Program-made: the position numbers and the translations under genes
The notes under the pieces: model-generated
Databases searched by the model: none
What the model was told of the DNA's origin: nothing
What the model saw: only the letters and a program-made list of their open reading frames with translations
In this document: positions 37,212-50,435 of the stretch, in pieces
How the letters are laid out: every line of letters starts with the position of its first letter
How positions within the stretch are numbered: the first letter of the stretch is position 1
NCBI RefSeq assembly: GCF_031755915.1
Contig: NC_083382.1
Coordinates: forward strand, 8,618,001-8,682,000
From: Ziziphus jujuba
Lineage: Eukaryota; Streptophyta; Magnoliopsida; Rosales; Rhamnaceae
Reading direction: 5' to 3'
Length of the DNA stretch: 64,000 bases

Positions 37212-40200
37212 TTAGTAGTCGAGAGATCCCATAGATGCAATCCCATTGCTCGAATTTCTCAACTCCTGTCGGCCAACAAAGTCATCGCAAGTATTGCTGC
37301 TGTTCCTAAGTTTTTGGCTCGGGACAGAACTCGTTGGATTGAGGCCATTCTTGCCCATCTCTTGCACTTCTAGTGGAGACAGTATCTTGATATACCACAC
37401 ATTGTTTACAAACTCCCTGAAAAAAAAGTGCAATATTAATGTCCATGCGAGGCATGTTGTTACAAATAGTTGAAACCGCACAAATTAAACGGTTGCTAAA
37501 TCATAAACAGTTCTGGCCATCAAAAGCAGTAACTCAAAAGGCAAAGTAAAAGGAATTCCAGGTCTATGATGCTTATGTACAAATTATTGAGTACAAACCA
37601 AGACTTCTCTCACCTGGGAGGAAATATGTCATGCTTGTCAGTAAATTTGGATGATGCTTATATTGGGCAAAAAATTTCAATACTGTAAATGCAGAGTAAC
37701 ATTTTCTAAGAGAAAGCTTGGGCAATAAAATGCAGATGCCACACATGCCTTTCAGTTCTGACAAACAAAGTGTATATAAGTTATTCATCATACTGTGTGT
37801 ATGTGTGTGTGCACCTGCGCACATCTTATTGCATCCTAACCATTGCTTATTTGACACCATCAAACATATTGAATACGGTATGTGTCACATAACATAATAC
37901 TTTTAGGATCAGGGATGAAATATTTTATGAAGTTGAGTGGTTACCGAGTAAAGGCCACAGAAATGTCAACAAGAATAAGAATAATTCAGAGAAATTTAAG
38001 ACTTACTGCCAAGGGTCATCACCAAGGAGAAGAACATCATTCTCCCGGTCAACAAATACAAGCTGCCAGCCTGATCTCTGAGGGTCCTGTAGTTGGCCTT
38101 CAAGACCAAACATGCGTGCGAGCTCACTGCGCAGCTCATCATAGCTGCTGAACTTAGAAATATCCAGTGATCTCCCAAAGGACCCTGCCTTGTGAACCTG
38201 TCAGAATTGCCACATTATAGTTAACAGTCAATGAATCTCAACCAGGAACTCACATGATCATGAAGCGCACAAAAACAGAACATAATCATCAGTTCATAAG
38301 TTCGATATGTACATTAGGTATTAACTTTTCTTCTCTCTCTTCCTCATAATTGCAGTTCAAGCAGATGTAAAAATGAAAAAGTAAACATTACAATTGACAA
38401 AAGGTGGGATAACTTGATTCTTTAAAAATAATTCATTAAAGATTAAAAAATATATATCTAACCCCTAGCAAGTATTAGACAATGCATCTTAAATGCCTCT
38501 GAGATAGCATCTCAAAGAGAAGTAATGAAGTAGGTGGTGCAGAAAGAACAAATATTATATCTGAAAGTAACTTCATAAGCAGAAGTTAAGTCAGTTGATT
38601 GGAGACTCGGTTCTAACTAGAATACCTTTAAACTAAGCAACAAGCCAAGAGAATATAGCTGCATGATTTATTTGTCCAAAAGATTTTTTGAGGTAGAAAC
38701 CTTAGTTTAGACCATCTATGATTGTTTATACATTTGAACAACTTGTTGAAAAGAAATATTGAAAAAAAAAAAAAAAAAGTGGGGAGGAAGCATTTAAAAA
38801 TCTCATTACCTTCACAAAGGTTCTAGTTGGTGGATTTGCTTGGTCCACATTTTCGGAAGACTGCAAGAATCCTGATTCATCTACACAACTTGAAGTGGTC
38901 ATGTCCGAATTAAGTGGAAAATCAGTGCCTGCAGCACTTGAATAATTTGAAGAACCAAATGGCATAGACAATGAATCATTTTCACTTCCAATGTTCCTCA
39001 GATTTGACATCCCATTCTGCAGCATAAGAGATGAAGAATCAATGTTAACTCCAAACAAAAGATTGCTCTGCGGATCTGTAGCACCTTGGTATGAAGAGTA
39101 CTCTCTCCCAGGAAATGGAGGCAAACTAGCGAGCTCAGAAACATTTGATGATTGTGGTGTTCCCAACTGTTCCACCTGGGGCAGTACACATTGAGCAGTT
39201 CCAGATGGAAGCTGTGGCTCAACTGTGATTTGTTTAGATAACAAGGAAGAAGAAGAGATTACAGAGTTTGATCCATTCAAGTTTAGTAAGTGGGACCCTC
39301 CATCCTGGGATAGCGAACCTAGTATACTATGCATAGGGGAAACATCAGATGAGGAAATAGGATTTGTGACAGGGTCAGTAAAGGTCTGCTGCTGGCATTG
39401 CGAAGGGATTGCCTGCAGAGATGGAGAGTGGGACTGAGTAACAGATGCAAAATTTGATAGAGAAGAAATGACATTCGGAATATGTTGCTGAACAGACAAC
39501 TGATGCAATTGCTGTGACTGTTGAAGTTGTGGCTGCTGCTGCTGTTGATGCTGTTGTTGCCGCTGATCACTATAGGGATGGTAACGTTGAATCTGTTGTT
39601 GGAGAAGCTGAGCCTGTGCAGGAGCCTGGTTTTCTTGAAAGCTTTGAAGAAAAGTACTTTGCGATTGGGATTGTGGTAACATCTGTCGTTGAATCAAACC
39701 AGCAGGTCCATTGGAAACATTTTGAGATTGTTGGAATGGCAGAAGAGACTGCGATGAACATTTTGTAGGATCTACTGCCCTCATTTCCTGAAGTGCAGCA
39801 GCTGCCATAGCTTGGTATAAATCAGGTTGTAAACCTGGCAGTGAAGCATCAAGCCTTGGCTGCACCCACGGTGTAACCCCAAATCCCTGGAAATTCAAAG
39901 ATTGCATTCCCTGATCTCCAACCCCACCTTGGAGCCACATCAGTGGAGAATTAATGCTCATATCACCATCTTTGAGTGCTGAATTATTTGCATCAGAAAA
40001 ATCAAAGAAGAATAAGTTGAATTTGAGACATAGTTCAAGAAAAAAATCAAGTGTCTTCCCAGTCACAAGCAAGAAAACAACCATACCGTGGAAACTGGGT
40101 AGTCCTGATGGCCAAGGTCGCTTCAGTCTAAGGGGAAATGGAGATGGATACATTGGGAAGGTTGTTAATGGCTCAATTTCCCACAATGAAACCCTTGGCT

Positions 40201-40818
40201 GCCTCTCCCCGGCTGTAGATTCATCCCAGCCAACCTACATCATCAACAGAAAATAATCAGTTATACATAATGAAACCAAAAAACTGGTCCACACTTTTAA
40301 GAAAACACTTTTTAATGATTTTAATTTGAAGTACTTTAAAGTACTGATAAGTATCCACATCATCAATGCTCACAACAAACCTTCACAGAGCGCCAATGTG
40401 AACTTGACCAGCGAACTGGATCTAAATCACTAATTCCAGTTATTGTACCCATGTATCTGGCCAAACATAACCAAGTCAGCAGAGGGTATCTTGCAGTTGT
40501 ATTTGCATTTAATATTAAAGTACAGATATCGATTGCAGCATAGTACATATGGATATGCAATTTACAAGTAAATTTATTTTATGGGCACAAGTGAGTATGC
40601 AAGTAGTATGTATTTGCATATATACTCGAGTACTTGCTCATAAACACATAAATACATACATATAGATATATACTTTTGCTATAGTGGGCTTGCATGCTCA
40701 CCTTATGGAGAGGCATATGATTTTATTTTCTATGCCTCTCCACACATGGAGATGCTTCAGATGCCCACCGCAACATGAGCATGCAAGCCCACTATAGCAA
40801 AACTGTATAGATACATAC

Positions 40819-40858
<40 letters not shown>

Positions 40859-43800
40859 CAATTATAATCACTAAAATATAATTAAGAACAGCACAGCAAG
40901 CAAAAGTATTTACCAGTACATTAAAATTACAAGAAAAACAACAAGGGGACACAGTACAGAAAGAGAAAATGTAGTAAATTGCGACAAAATCCAGCAACAT
41001 CTAATTACAATACACAAAAGATGTAACCTACGAAATGCACAAGAGAGACAAACTGATACCTGATCAAAATCACCGGAACTGCATTACATTGGCAAATACA
41101 TAATGTAATCTTAAAAAAAATTACAAACATAAAACAGAGTACCATTAAGCACATATGTTAGGTTCGGACCTATTACGTCGATCAGTGGGAAAATTATCAA
41201 CTTTATGTTTGAGAAAACAATCACTCCCTCATTCCATTGACAGGCATATGAAACTCATATTGAAAGATAAATGTCTCGACCTACAACGGAATACCTAAAG
41301 GACCATTAAAAACTATATATGTGTGTGGGCCTAAGCCAGTAACTACTAAAGCTTTAACAACAAAGTTTACAAAATAGCAGCTTATACATATGAACAATGT
41401 GGACCAGATTTCCAGATTAGTTCTGAACATTCTGAATACAGCAGCAATAGATTATCCAAATGAAAGGGAACTCTGTATCTCAATCACTGGCTCTAAGGTT
41501 CCCAACCAGTAACAAAAGACATCGACCTAAGACATCATCATGCATCTCCTTATTTTAATTTTATCACATAGAAGGAAAAGGTCGCCACGGGCCCATAGGA
41601 GCAACAAAAGACTCTGTGATCATAATTTTAAAAACAAGATACAACCAAGCAGTCCAATAAAAAACTGGAAAAACAGTTAAAAGATATGACCGCCTTAAAA
41701 TGCTTAAAGAAACCAGAGAGTATTAAATCTTTTTAAAACTATACTGACTTAAGTGAACATAAATAAAACTATGAAGAGAATCTACACCTACCGACGGACA
41801 CTAGATTCTTCAGTCTCAAACAGCATTCTAAATCGCATGCCCACAGAAACCCGTGTATGATAGACAGCTTTAACATACTTGGCCAAGGGTATGACAAATT
41901 CTGAAGGACTAGCCCTGCAGCAGAGGCAATTTGAAGAAAGAAAAAAATAATAATAAATAACATACAACAGAAAGTTCCAATCTGTAGGACTAGCAGATAC
42001 TGACCTAGGATTATAAAAAATAGTAAAGCGACTATTTGTGGCAGCTGCATGAGCTGCAGCAGCAAGAAGACCAATGTGCATGCTGTCACTTGATAAAACT
42101 GATGAAGGCATGACAGTCTGTGGACGATTTGCCCGTCGGATACCCAATAGCAGCTGATTCTTTTCATTCCTGATTGAATAGAATCCATTTAGAGGGGAAA
42201 TAAGGAATCATTATAACAGGTTATAATATCTTACGATCATTGTTTATAATTGACAGATTAGAGACAGATGAAAGGAAAGTTGCTTGTTAAACACATCGGT
42301 CACACTAAACATAGCCTATATTTGCTACTTAGAAGTTTACTCAGAAGTCCATTGAAAAGATATATTATGGAAAAGAAAAAATCTAGCCAAATTGTACACA
42401 ACCGAATGAAACATTTTAGCTTAAATGCTGTAATATGTGTCCATGGTTCATCAAGAATATAAATTTGACAATAATGATGAATTCAGAAATTATGAAGGAC
42501 ATTGGCGATGATACTAGACGTCTTAACTTGCCTCATGTTGCTTGAATTAGTTATATACATATCAGGAGATACAATTGAATAGGCAGTTAAAATTAATACC
42601 AGATAAAAAGGACCGAATCACCAGCAACAAGTCTTTTCGCACTAACAAACACACTCCATCCTGTTGTAAGAAGATGCCTCTTGGGCTGTCCTGTTTATTT
42701 AAAACAAAATAAAACAATAAAAAAAAAAAAAAAGCTGGAAACACTGATATAAAATAAAACTGCTAACTTCCCTTGTTTCACCTAGGTTGATCTATAAGAT
42801 TATTTAGCTTTAGACACATTGTCTAATAAGTCAAGGTAAAGAATAAAGCTAAGAGATATACGTACATGACAATCCACTAATAATTAAGGTTCATTCATAC
42901 ATAAAAATAATTAAGAATATAACCAACATCATCACACAAAGGTTTTTTACCTTTTACTATGATAAGGAAAGGACCAATAGGATATTAAATTAACAAATAA
43001 ACAAGCATTTGATCAACTGGAGGTCTTCTACCATCAGAAACTACATAAAAACGGACCACTCTTATGTGTAAGAAATAAAGAAGCAAAGCAGAGTACAAAA
43101 AGAAGGTTCATTAATTGTTTTCTATCTGTTTGGTTTATCACTCACATTCTCTTCCATCTGTTAGGTTTATCACTCATATTCTCTGCCTTCAATCTATCTT
43201 TCTACCTTTTCATTTTGGCAACTGAACAGCTACCTTTTTCTAATCCCTTTAGCTAGCACAGGCATGTGCAAATAGAATATTTAAGTCAGTTATAATAACT
43301 AGACTAGAAAAAATGAGCAGTAGAGAGAAAGAGTGCAAGGAAGGAACAATGTAATAGGATATTGAAGCAAGAAGACAATTCAAAAGGAGTGGGGAAGAAG
43401 AAATTTTTGGACTTGTTTCCCATTACAGAGCTCACTACTGCTGCTTCTGGTCCATCTGTTTTCTAGGAAAGCATATCACTTTTCCCGTTACTTTACTGGG
43501 ACGATCTTCACACTAAATGCAATTCTAATTCTAGCTAAGACCTAGGTTGGATAGGAATGCAAAAGAACAGTAGCATAAAGACTTCATAGACCCAACATGT
43601 TAGTTGTGATGCTGAGAAGGACACAGAAAGACAAACTTGACCTATTATATTAAAGCCCAGTGCAGCCAGACTTTCCAAAAATGGCACATGAAACAACAAG
43701 GATGCTGATAAAATCTTTCACTAATTTGTAATTTGTAATTCAAACCAAAAATACATAGTTATAATAGAAATGAGATTGAAGCCGAGCTTCCAACAAAAAT

Positions 43801-45976
43801 AGACTGAGTAATTGTGTGAAGCAAGACCACAATTCTCAAAGTTAAGCTAAGCATCAAGCTGTCGCAGCAATCTCATTTCAAATTGCAACAGCAATCTCAT
43901 TTCAAATTTTTGCAAATAACTAAATCCACAAGGTAAAAATGTATGGTAAAGCGTAGTCACCGAAAAGGGGCAAATGAATAAATTTGCTCAACAATAAATC
44001 CACCTCGAAATATATGTCTGAATTTCCATTCATTATCATGAAGATCTCTTGCAATTAGCTCCTGAGCTGGGGGCTGCATTGTGTAATCCTGAATGAAGGA
44101 TGAAAATAAAGTGTGATGAGTGAAACCAAGTTTGTTTGTAGCTCACAGAACACTATGACACAATTCAAAATGTGACCTACAAGAGGTGGAAAGACTTTTT
44201 CAGCTGCACGGCGAGGAACAGAGAATCCTCCATGAGTGCTAGTATCACTTGCAGTCAATGTTTTGCAGAAATAATTGGTTGGCTGCTTGCTGGGAGTACC
44301 CAATTCTGCAGGGAGGAGGTATACATCCTTTTGCTCTTGCTAAAAGGAAAATACTGTCAAGACATGAAGAACTACAAGTGAACTCATGATACCAAGCAAA
44401 GCAAAATTATTTACCGGACTCAGTGGCTGAAGGGTCATTTGAGCATATACTTCATCTGTCTCCACGTCTGCCTGTTTATTACAGAACTAAAAGTCATAGG
44501 AGCCCACAAAAAGCTCAAAGCAGATGCAAAATGAATCAGACTCACATGCATAGTGACATTGTGAAGCTGGCATATAAGCTGTGGGGGCAAGTTTGGGTAA
44601 TTTGGAATATGAGCATCTACTTCCTTGTTGGTTGAAGCAGCAACCTGCACGGGAAATAACAATCACTAAAAGTATATAAGAATTAGCCATATCAGAAAAT
44701 ATGGCCCAGCCTAATGGAAAATCTACATATTAGGAGCTTCAACCGTCCAATCAAGAACATTTGCTTTCATGGTTGTACACAATACTAGAAGCACCAAATT
44801 AACACTTTGAGAACAAATTTATGAGATATTAAGTTTGCATGCCTAATCTACCTAATCATGTTCGAGGAGTAAGCCGTTTATGGAATGGAGAAAATGCTTG
44901 TTAACAATTCTTTGAAGATGGTCTATACCCAGATAAGTATTTAGTAAAATCTATAATTCTACGAACTTCTTTGCAAAATAAACAAGTACTACTGCAAGGA
45001 CACTAAAGTTTTATTCAATAAGAAAAGTTCATACATTATGCTGTCCAGATTCTAGCTGCTCCTAGTAGTCTACAAGATAAAGTTAGGCTATGTATAACCA
45101 TAAATCACATTAACAAGTAGATGACCATGTGGCGAACTATCCTTTAGAACAAAAGCATGACATTCCAATTCTATTATCTACAGGCCTTTATACATATATT
45201 CTCTCCTAGTAGTATTGAGCAACAAATTATAACTCCAAAAACCAGAGCCATAATCATCCAGTTGTACTAACCTGCTCACTGTGACCCTGAGGAAAGTAGA
45301 CAACACGACTTCCAACAGGAGGCAGAGACACAAGAGGGCCCGCACATGCATGCCACAACTCGGAATTTAAACATTTCTTCTCCCCTGAAATAGTTCCCAT
45401 GATTGCATTAATAAGATTACATAAAACAATCACAGCATCAGACTTGTATTCATCAGAAGGAGATATAACTCGTCAACAAAATTCACGCCACAAAGTAGAG
45501 TGAAATAATAAATGCCTGAAATATTTATACTCTAGGTTCAACTACCTCAAAATTCCCAATCATTTTGAATAAACAGAAAATGGGTTCAATCATTCCAAAC
45601 TTTGGCCTAATAACACAGATGCGCCCGCATGCATAGCAGTTGCATAAAATATCACTCGAACTTACATTAAACGAACTCCTTGAACGTACATAAAACCACA
45701 AACCCAAACAAGAAATGGAAATGCAAAATGACAGTTTAGTCACCTTAACACCAAATGCTTTAAATAACCCATCACAAAACGCACGCAAACTTGCACACTT
45801 AAAAAGATAAAATTGCTTTCGAGAAACCCACATAAGAACCAAAGACGACTACCCAATGCCTCACATAAAAATACCAATTTAAGTCAAAGTTGAATCAAAT
45901 GTGGGACAACAAAGACCTTACCTTCCTGAGGCTGATGATTAAACCCCGATGAGGACGACGAAGACGAGAGTCTCAT
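37212..45976 (-). CDS. ARF6: Auxin response factor, ARF6/ARF8 clade
   Basis: A transcription factor that binds auxin response elements and, in this clade, activates flower and growth genes. My 14 coding exons are 45976-45922, 45384-45272, 44644-44546, 44471-44415, 44339-44181, 44088-44004, 42690-42600, 42169-42005, 41914-41792, 40456-40381, 40234-40087, 39978-38810, 38197-38007 and 37416-37212. All have GT-AG borders and keep frame, giving 911 aa. In order: B3 DNA-binding domain (about residues 132-237, [19 protein letters not shown], then [14 protein letters not shown]), ARF domain (about 258-340, [12 protein letters not shown]), a glutamine-rich middle region (about 390-775, typical of activator ARFs), and a PB1 interaction domain (about 776-865, RSGWQLVFV and LLLGDDPW). 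[11 protein letters not shown] and the [17 protein letters not shown] stretch favour ARF6 over ARF8, though the final GSLDY also suits ARF8. The junction codon between exons 11 and 12 gives Ala after SFH, a minor doubt. The exon 13 site makes it a miR167 target. Confidence 0.93.
38058..38078 (-). promoter_or_regulatory. miR167 target site in the ARF mRNA
   Basis: The minus strand reads GAGATCAGGCTGGCAGCTTG followed by T, inside codons for QRSGWQLV of exon 13. It pairs with miR167 through the central CTGGCAGCTT block, with mismatches at the ends and one in the middle, as in known ARF6 and ARF8 sites. Cleavage by miR167 is therefore expected to limit this transcript. The microRNA gene itself is not in the window. 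Confidence 0.95.
40674..40802. mobile_element. Small hairpin element with perfect 27-bp inverted repeats in ARF intron 9
   Basis: A 129-bp unit whose ends, 40674-40700 and 40776-40802, are exact inverted repeats beginning ttttgctatagtgggcttgc. Inside, 'ggagaggcata' and 'tatgcctctcc' form a second stem. It sits between ARF exons 9 and 10. It resembles a MITE, but no target duplication is clear (TA-rich flanks). As RNA it would fold into a long hairpin within the intron. Confidence 0.85.
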
Positions 45977-46516
45977 TCTTTAAAAAGAAAGAAAAAAAAA
46001 TACCAAACAAATTTCAACAGCTACTGAAATCCGCCCGAGCTCAACAATCAACTCCACACAAAAGATTCGAATAAAAAGAGCCTCTCCCTACTCCTCAAAC
46101 CACATTGATCAAAATCACACCGTCCATTATTCACCAGTCTTCTCCGTACCATCAAATGCCGTAGAAAGCAAGCCAACCCACCCACCCCCCCCCAGCTCAA
46201 AAACCAGAAATATCCGCCACACCCTCGGAGAAAATCATCCAAAACCAGTACCAATACAGAAAACAACCCCTCTAACCCTCATACGAACCAGATCCTCTTC
46301 AACCCAACCCTAAATCCCATCAAGAACAAACCACATTCAAACCCTAAAACCAAACTTTACCCTCCAAAAAAAAAAAAAAAATCCAAACTTGAAGTTCCAA
46401 AAACTCCAATATTCACTCCAAAAGCTTCAAATAAGAAACCCTAGAATCCCAGATCTCAAACACAGAAACCCTTTACCAAGGAACAGTAGCTGCAGAAGCA
46501 AATTTGAGAAAGAGAG

Positions 46517-46561
<45 letters not shown>

Positions 46562-46800
46562 AAAGTGAAGCTTAGCTCAGTGAATAGAAAGTGACATTTT
46601 TTTTGGAAGGTAGTCTTTGTGGGTTTTGGGGATTTGACTGCTATGGTAATGGGTAATGGAGCTTTGCTTGCGGAGCTGAGCTCAAAGAGTGTGTGTATGT
46701 GTGTGTGTGTGTGTGTGTGCGTGTGCGTGTGAGAAAGAGAAATGTAGAAGGAGAGAGAGAGAGAGAGAGAGAGATTCTATTGGTCTTCGTCGAAGGGTCT
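45977..46800 (-). promoter_or_regulatory. Probable ARF 5' leader and core promoter
   Basis: Upstream of the ATG at 45976 the minus strand is pyrimidine- and purine-rich leader-like text with dinucleotide runs: GA/CT at about 46509-46560, GT/CA at about 46688-46731 and GA/CT at about 46748-46775. Upstream ATGs at 46336, 46320 and 46282 open short frames of 8, 13 and 15 codons that all stop before the main start. The transcription start is not known, so whether they lie in the mRNA is an inference. Confidence 0.5.
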
Positions 46801-47457
46801 GTTTGGTCCACCGTCAATTAATAGAGTGGTAATTATTGCAGGGTTGGCCTTTTTTTATTATTTTATTTATTATTTTATTTAATTTATTTTTAGTAAGAGA
46901 TGGAGAGGAAAGGCTGAGGTGTGGGGTATTCTTCTTAGGGGGATGGCTGTCAGAATCACCAATAAAAAATTAAATTTAAATAAATTATTATATAAATTTA
47001 AAAATAAAAAATAAAAAAAGCTTCAATTATAATCTAGGACATCTTTTTTGCCCTAAATTTGTGCTTTTATTATCTACCTGACTTCTGTAATTATCCATAC
47101 TAAATTCTTTCTTTCCTTGTCTAGCGCTTTAATTGTCTCAATGTCTTTTTCTTTTCCTTATTATTCTTACCAAAAATGAATCTGATTGAAGTGTCAATTT
47201 TATTTTTTTTGGGTGTGTGTGTGTGTTTTACCTTTGTTAGACATTTATCCTCTGAAAAATTTGTGGGAAATGTTGTTGCAATTTTTATTTTTTAGTGGTG
47301 GTTTTGGTAACATTTTTTGTTTCTTCATTTGTTTTCTACAGTTTCTTAAAAAATCTAATAAAAATTTATTCTATGATTTTTTAATAAAATATTTGTTTTA
47401 ATTTCATTTTTTAAAACAATAAATATTTAAAGGTTCAAAAAAATCAAATAAATAAAT

Positions 47458-47488
<31 letters not shown>

Positions 47489-48560
47489 CAAGCAAATCTA
47501 AGAGTGAAAATGATATCACACCACTCATGATGCAACCTATGGTGTTTATTCTTAAAAAAATTAGAAAATAAAAATAAAATCAAAAAAGATAAATACCTAT
47601 CATAAGCACTATAGAAGTTGCTAGGAGACAGGAAGAGGAGGGAGATAAAATATTTATACGTAACCATGTAGAAATTAAAAATACTAGTTAATTCCTAAAC
47701 CCCAAATGTTAATCATGTAATTACCTTTTTTTGTTTTTTTGGGGTTCTGTTTTGATTTTACACTTTTAGAGACAGTGAAGAGCAGAGAGATAGACATTGA
47801 AGAATGCGTCCAGCAATTATTGAGCCCTAAAGTACAGTGTCAAATTTACATACCAAAATTTTCACTATGAATTAGATAATTCGTTTACTGCCCATCAGCT
47901 TTAAATTGTATAAATTTCTTCTTTTTTTCTTCCCCATTGACAAGTAAAATTTAATTTTCTTCGAAAATAATCATACCACTACAATAAATCTTATAATTAA
48001 TTACAAATATTATGTATTTGTCATGGTATCATTTTCAGTTAAAAAAAAAAAAAGATGGCCAGACCTTTTTTAATGGCTCTACTTTGAAGATGATGAAAAT
48101 TGAAAAGCTTCTTCCATTGCATAAGTTTTATGGAAGCAAAAGCAAAAGGAAATAGGGGCTATCAAATTTCAAACACAAGACTTGCGGTTACTAAAGCTCT
48201 ATATCATTTTTGTTTCAAAAAGGTATAAGTAATAGAAAAGTTATAAGATTCAATAAATCTATATCAATCATATTATCTTATAATTTTTCATGTCAAAAAC
48301 AATACTTTCTAGCAATCGGTGTTAAAAAGAGTGTTCTCTCTAACTATTTACTTATAAACTTATGTTAATTGGTTGAATGAACTTGTAACTATATAGAGTA
48401 ATTAATTTCTAGATATATACAACTATAATGTAATATTTACCAAAATATAGGTAGAGAAGTGAGAACAAAACCCAAAGCAGAGCATGGGTGGTGAAGAGAA
48501 ATTAACAAAACCAGCATATAGATAATATAACAAACTCTAATTTTATTGAATGCCAAATGA
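46801..48560. other. Gene-free stretch between the ARF promoter and the nsLTP pair
   Basis: No gene is visible. It is AT-rich with a GT run near 47213-47226 and an AT run near 47464-47488. Confidence 0.6.
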
Positions 48561-48716
48561 TGAAAAAAGTAGGTGAATAGACACCAAATATATGATATAG
48601 ATAGTACTAAAAAAGACCTTTCAAGTATAAGCTACATAAACATAGTTGCTAAGGAGTTAGCAAGCACCATATCATCTCCTCCCTCCCTTTATTCGTTTCT
48701 CCAAATTCCCTTTATT

Positions 48717-49142
48717 TCATGTCACACTGCTCCAAATAAGAAAAATAACAAAAAGAAGTCAAAATGTGTTCCCCAAAAAAAAAAAAAAAAAAGAAAAAAA
48801 ATTAAAGGAAGAGAAACGAAGAAGAACAACTGGTTTTCTTAGAGATGGGAACATTGATCTGGAGCTTACAAGCAACTGCAAGATTAGAAGTTGCAGTTTC
48901 ATTAATCTTTGTTAGATAAGAAGCAGCATCCTTGATACATAGCCAAGCTCCTTGTCTATCACTGGCAGTGGGAGTGTTCTTTAGGAGGTTGGAAACCCCA
49001 GTGCAACATTCTTGTGCGGGTGAGGTATGGAACTCAGGGTGCAAGGAACGAGTTCACCTCGGTGCATGGAATGGGTCGCCCGGTTCATCCATGAAAGCCA
49101 CCATGCTAAACCCATAATTACCGCCATGAAAACACACTTCAT
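48717..49142 (-). pseudogene. Type-1 nsLTP pseudogene
   Basis: A broken copy of the lipid-transfer protein gene at 52832-53309. From ATG 49142 the frame reads MKCVFMAVIMGLAWW and soon shifts, reaching a stop after PHKNVALGFPTS. The conserved body continues in another frame (49044-48826) as ECCTGVSNLLKNTPTASDRQ, then GAWLCIKDAASYLTKINETA. The CxC motif has become WLC, so one disulphide cysteine is lost, and the first cysteine is gone. The donor found in the intact copy (AGAGTAAGC) is not present, yet an acceptor-like GGAGCAG followed by TGTGACATGA at 48726-48717 is the relic of the tiny last exon. Flanks also match the intact copy, so the two are tandem duplicates. Confidence 0.88.
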
Positions 49143-50403
49143 GTTTAATTGTTTAAGTTAGCTAGTCGGGGTATTTCCTGCTTGTTGATGAGCTTGTGTT
49201 TTTTATTTTGTGGTTTGGAAGGAATGGATATTAAGATGTCTTTAGAGTTGCGAATATGAAATATGTCCAAAAATGGTGATGGGATTATTGTTACAAAAGG
49301 TTTTGGGTTTTTATCTTCAAAATTAATGCCATTCAGCTACCAGAAATGTTAAAGGGAATAACAGCTTTTGTATATATCCCTATCATGCCATTTCCTAATC
49401 GGTTTGATCCTCTTGTGATGGCCCTTGTTGTGCTTTGTTTGTACCAGGTAGATGATGTCAAAGGCGTTACAACTTTTTTGCCTTAAAGAATTGCAAGTGT
49501 GTGTTCATATATATATATATATAGTCCGTATATAGTGCGGACGATACTCATGCGGATATTGTTGACAGTTTTCATAGTATTGGTGACAATTTTTTAAAAA
49601 ATCATCGTTAATATTATAAAAAATCATCACTAATACTACAGTTTTTATACGGACCGTCCACACCATAAAATTTCTATATATATAAGAAAATAACAATTAA
49701 TATTACAAATAAATAAAATAATTTTTGACTGCAAATGGTTTTCTTATGTGTGTTTTGATTAATTTGAGTTGGACTAATCATGGATTAGTTCTTTTCTAGA
49801 ATATTTTAAGGGCTGCAATATTAAAGTTGTGGGGGTGAACTAATATTAATTGATTAATTAATCTCTCCATTGACAGCTTTTGTTTGTATTTTTTTAATTT
49901 TGCAGCCTTGAAAACTCAGTTTTTATAAACTTTGAGATAAAAGTGATGTGTGAAATTAAATGAAAGTAAATGTAATAGTCATCATGGCCAGTGTACGTAC
50001 TACGTATAATAACTCCAGATGGTCAGTTTTACCCCCAAAAAAAATTAAAAAAATAAAACGCCAGATAGTCAGCCCCAAAAAAACAAAATAATAATAATAA
50101 TAATAATAATAATAACTCCAGGTAGTACAATTTGCTGACAAAAAACCTCCAGTACTCTTCCATTATTTATTGAACAGCAGGTATGGCAGAATTTATTTAT
50201 TAGAATTCGAATCACAATTATTATTTAGAGCATTTAATGAGAACCACTACAATTATCAAAAATTTAGTAATTTAATTGGCTATTATAGCATAACTTCAAT
50301 TTATTCATGTTTCCATACGGACTGTTCTTTTAAAAAACATATAGAGAGTTCGAATTCACCACCCTGAAGTCGAAAAGAAACAAATAAGGACAGAAAAATT
50401 ACC

Positions 50404-50435
<32 letters not shown>

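Noticed and set aside
37573..37863. A 96-codon minus-strand frame just inside the ARF gene
   Set aside because: It lies within ARF intron 13 (37417-38006) and has no recognisable domain.
40674..40802. Reading the ARF intron hairpin as a microRNA gene
   Set aside because: Perfect arms and sharp ends fit a MITE better; a microRNA call would need small-RNA reads.
46048..46266. A 72-codon minus-strand frame in the ARF leader, hydrophobic at its start
   Set aside because: Its first codon is TTG, not ATG, and the frame has no family resemblance; only the shorter ATG frames nearby are reported.
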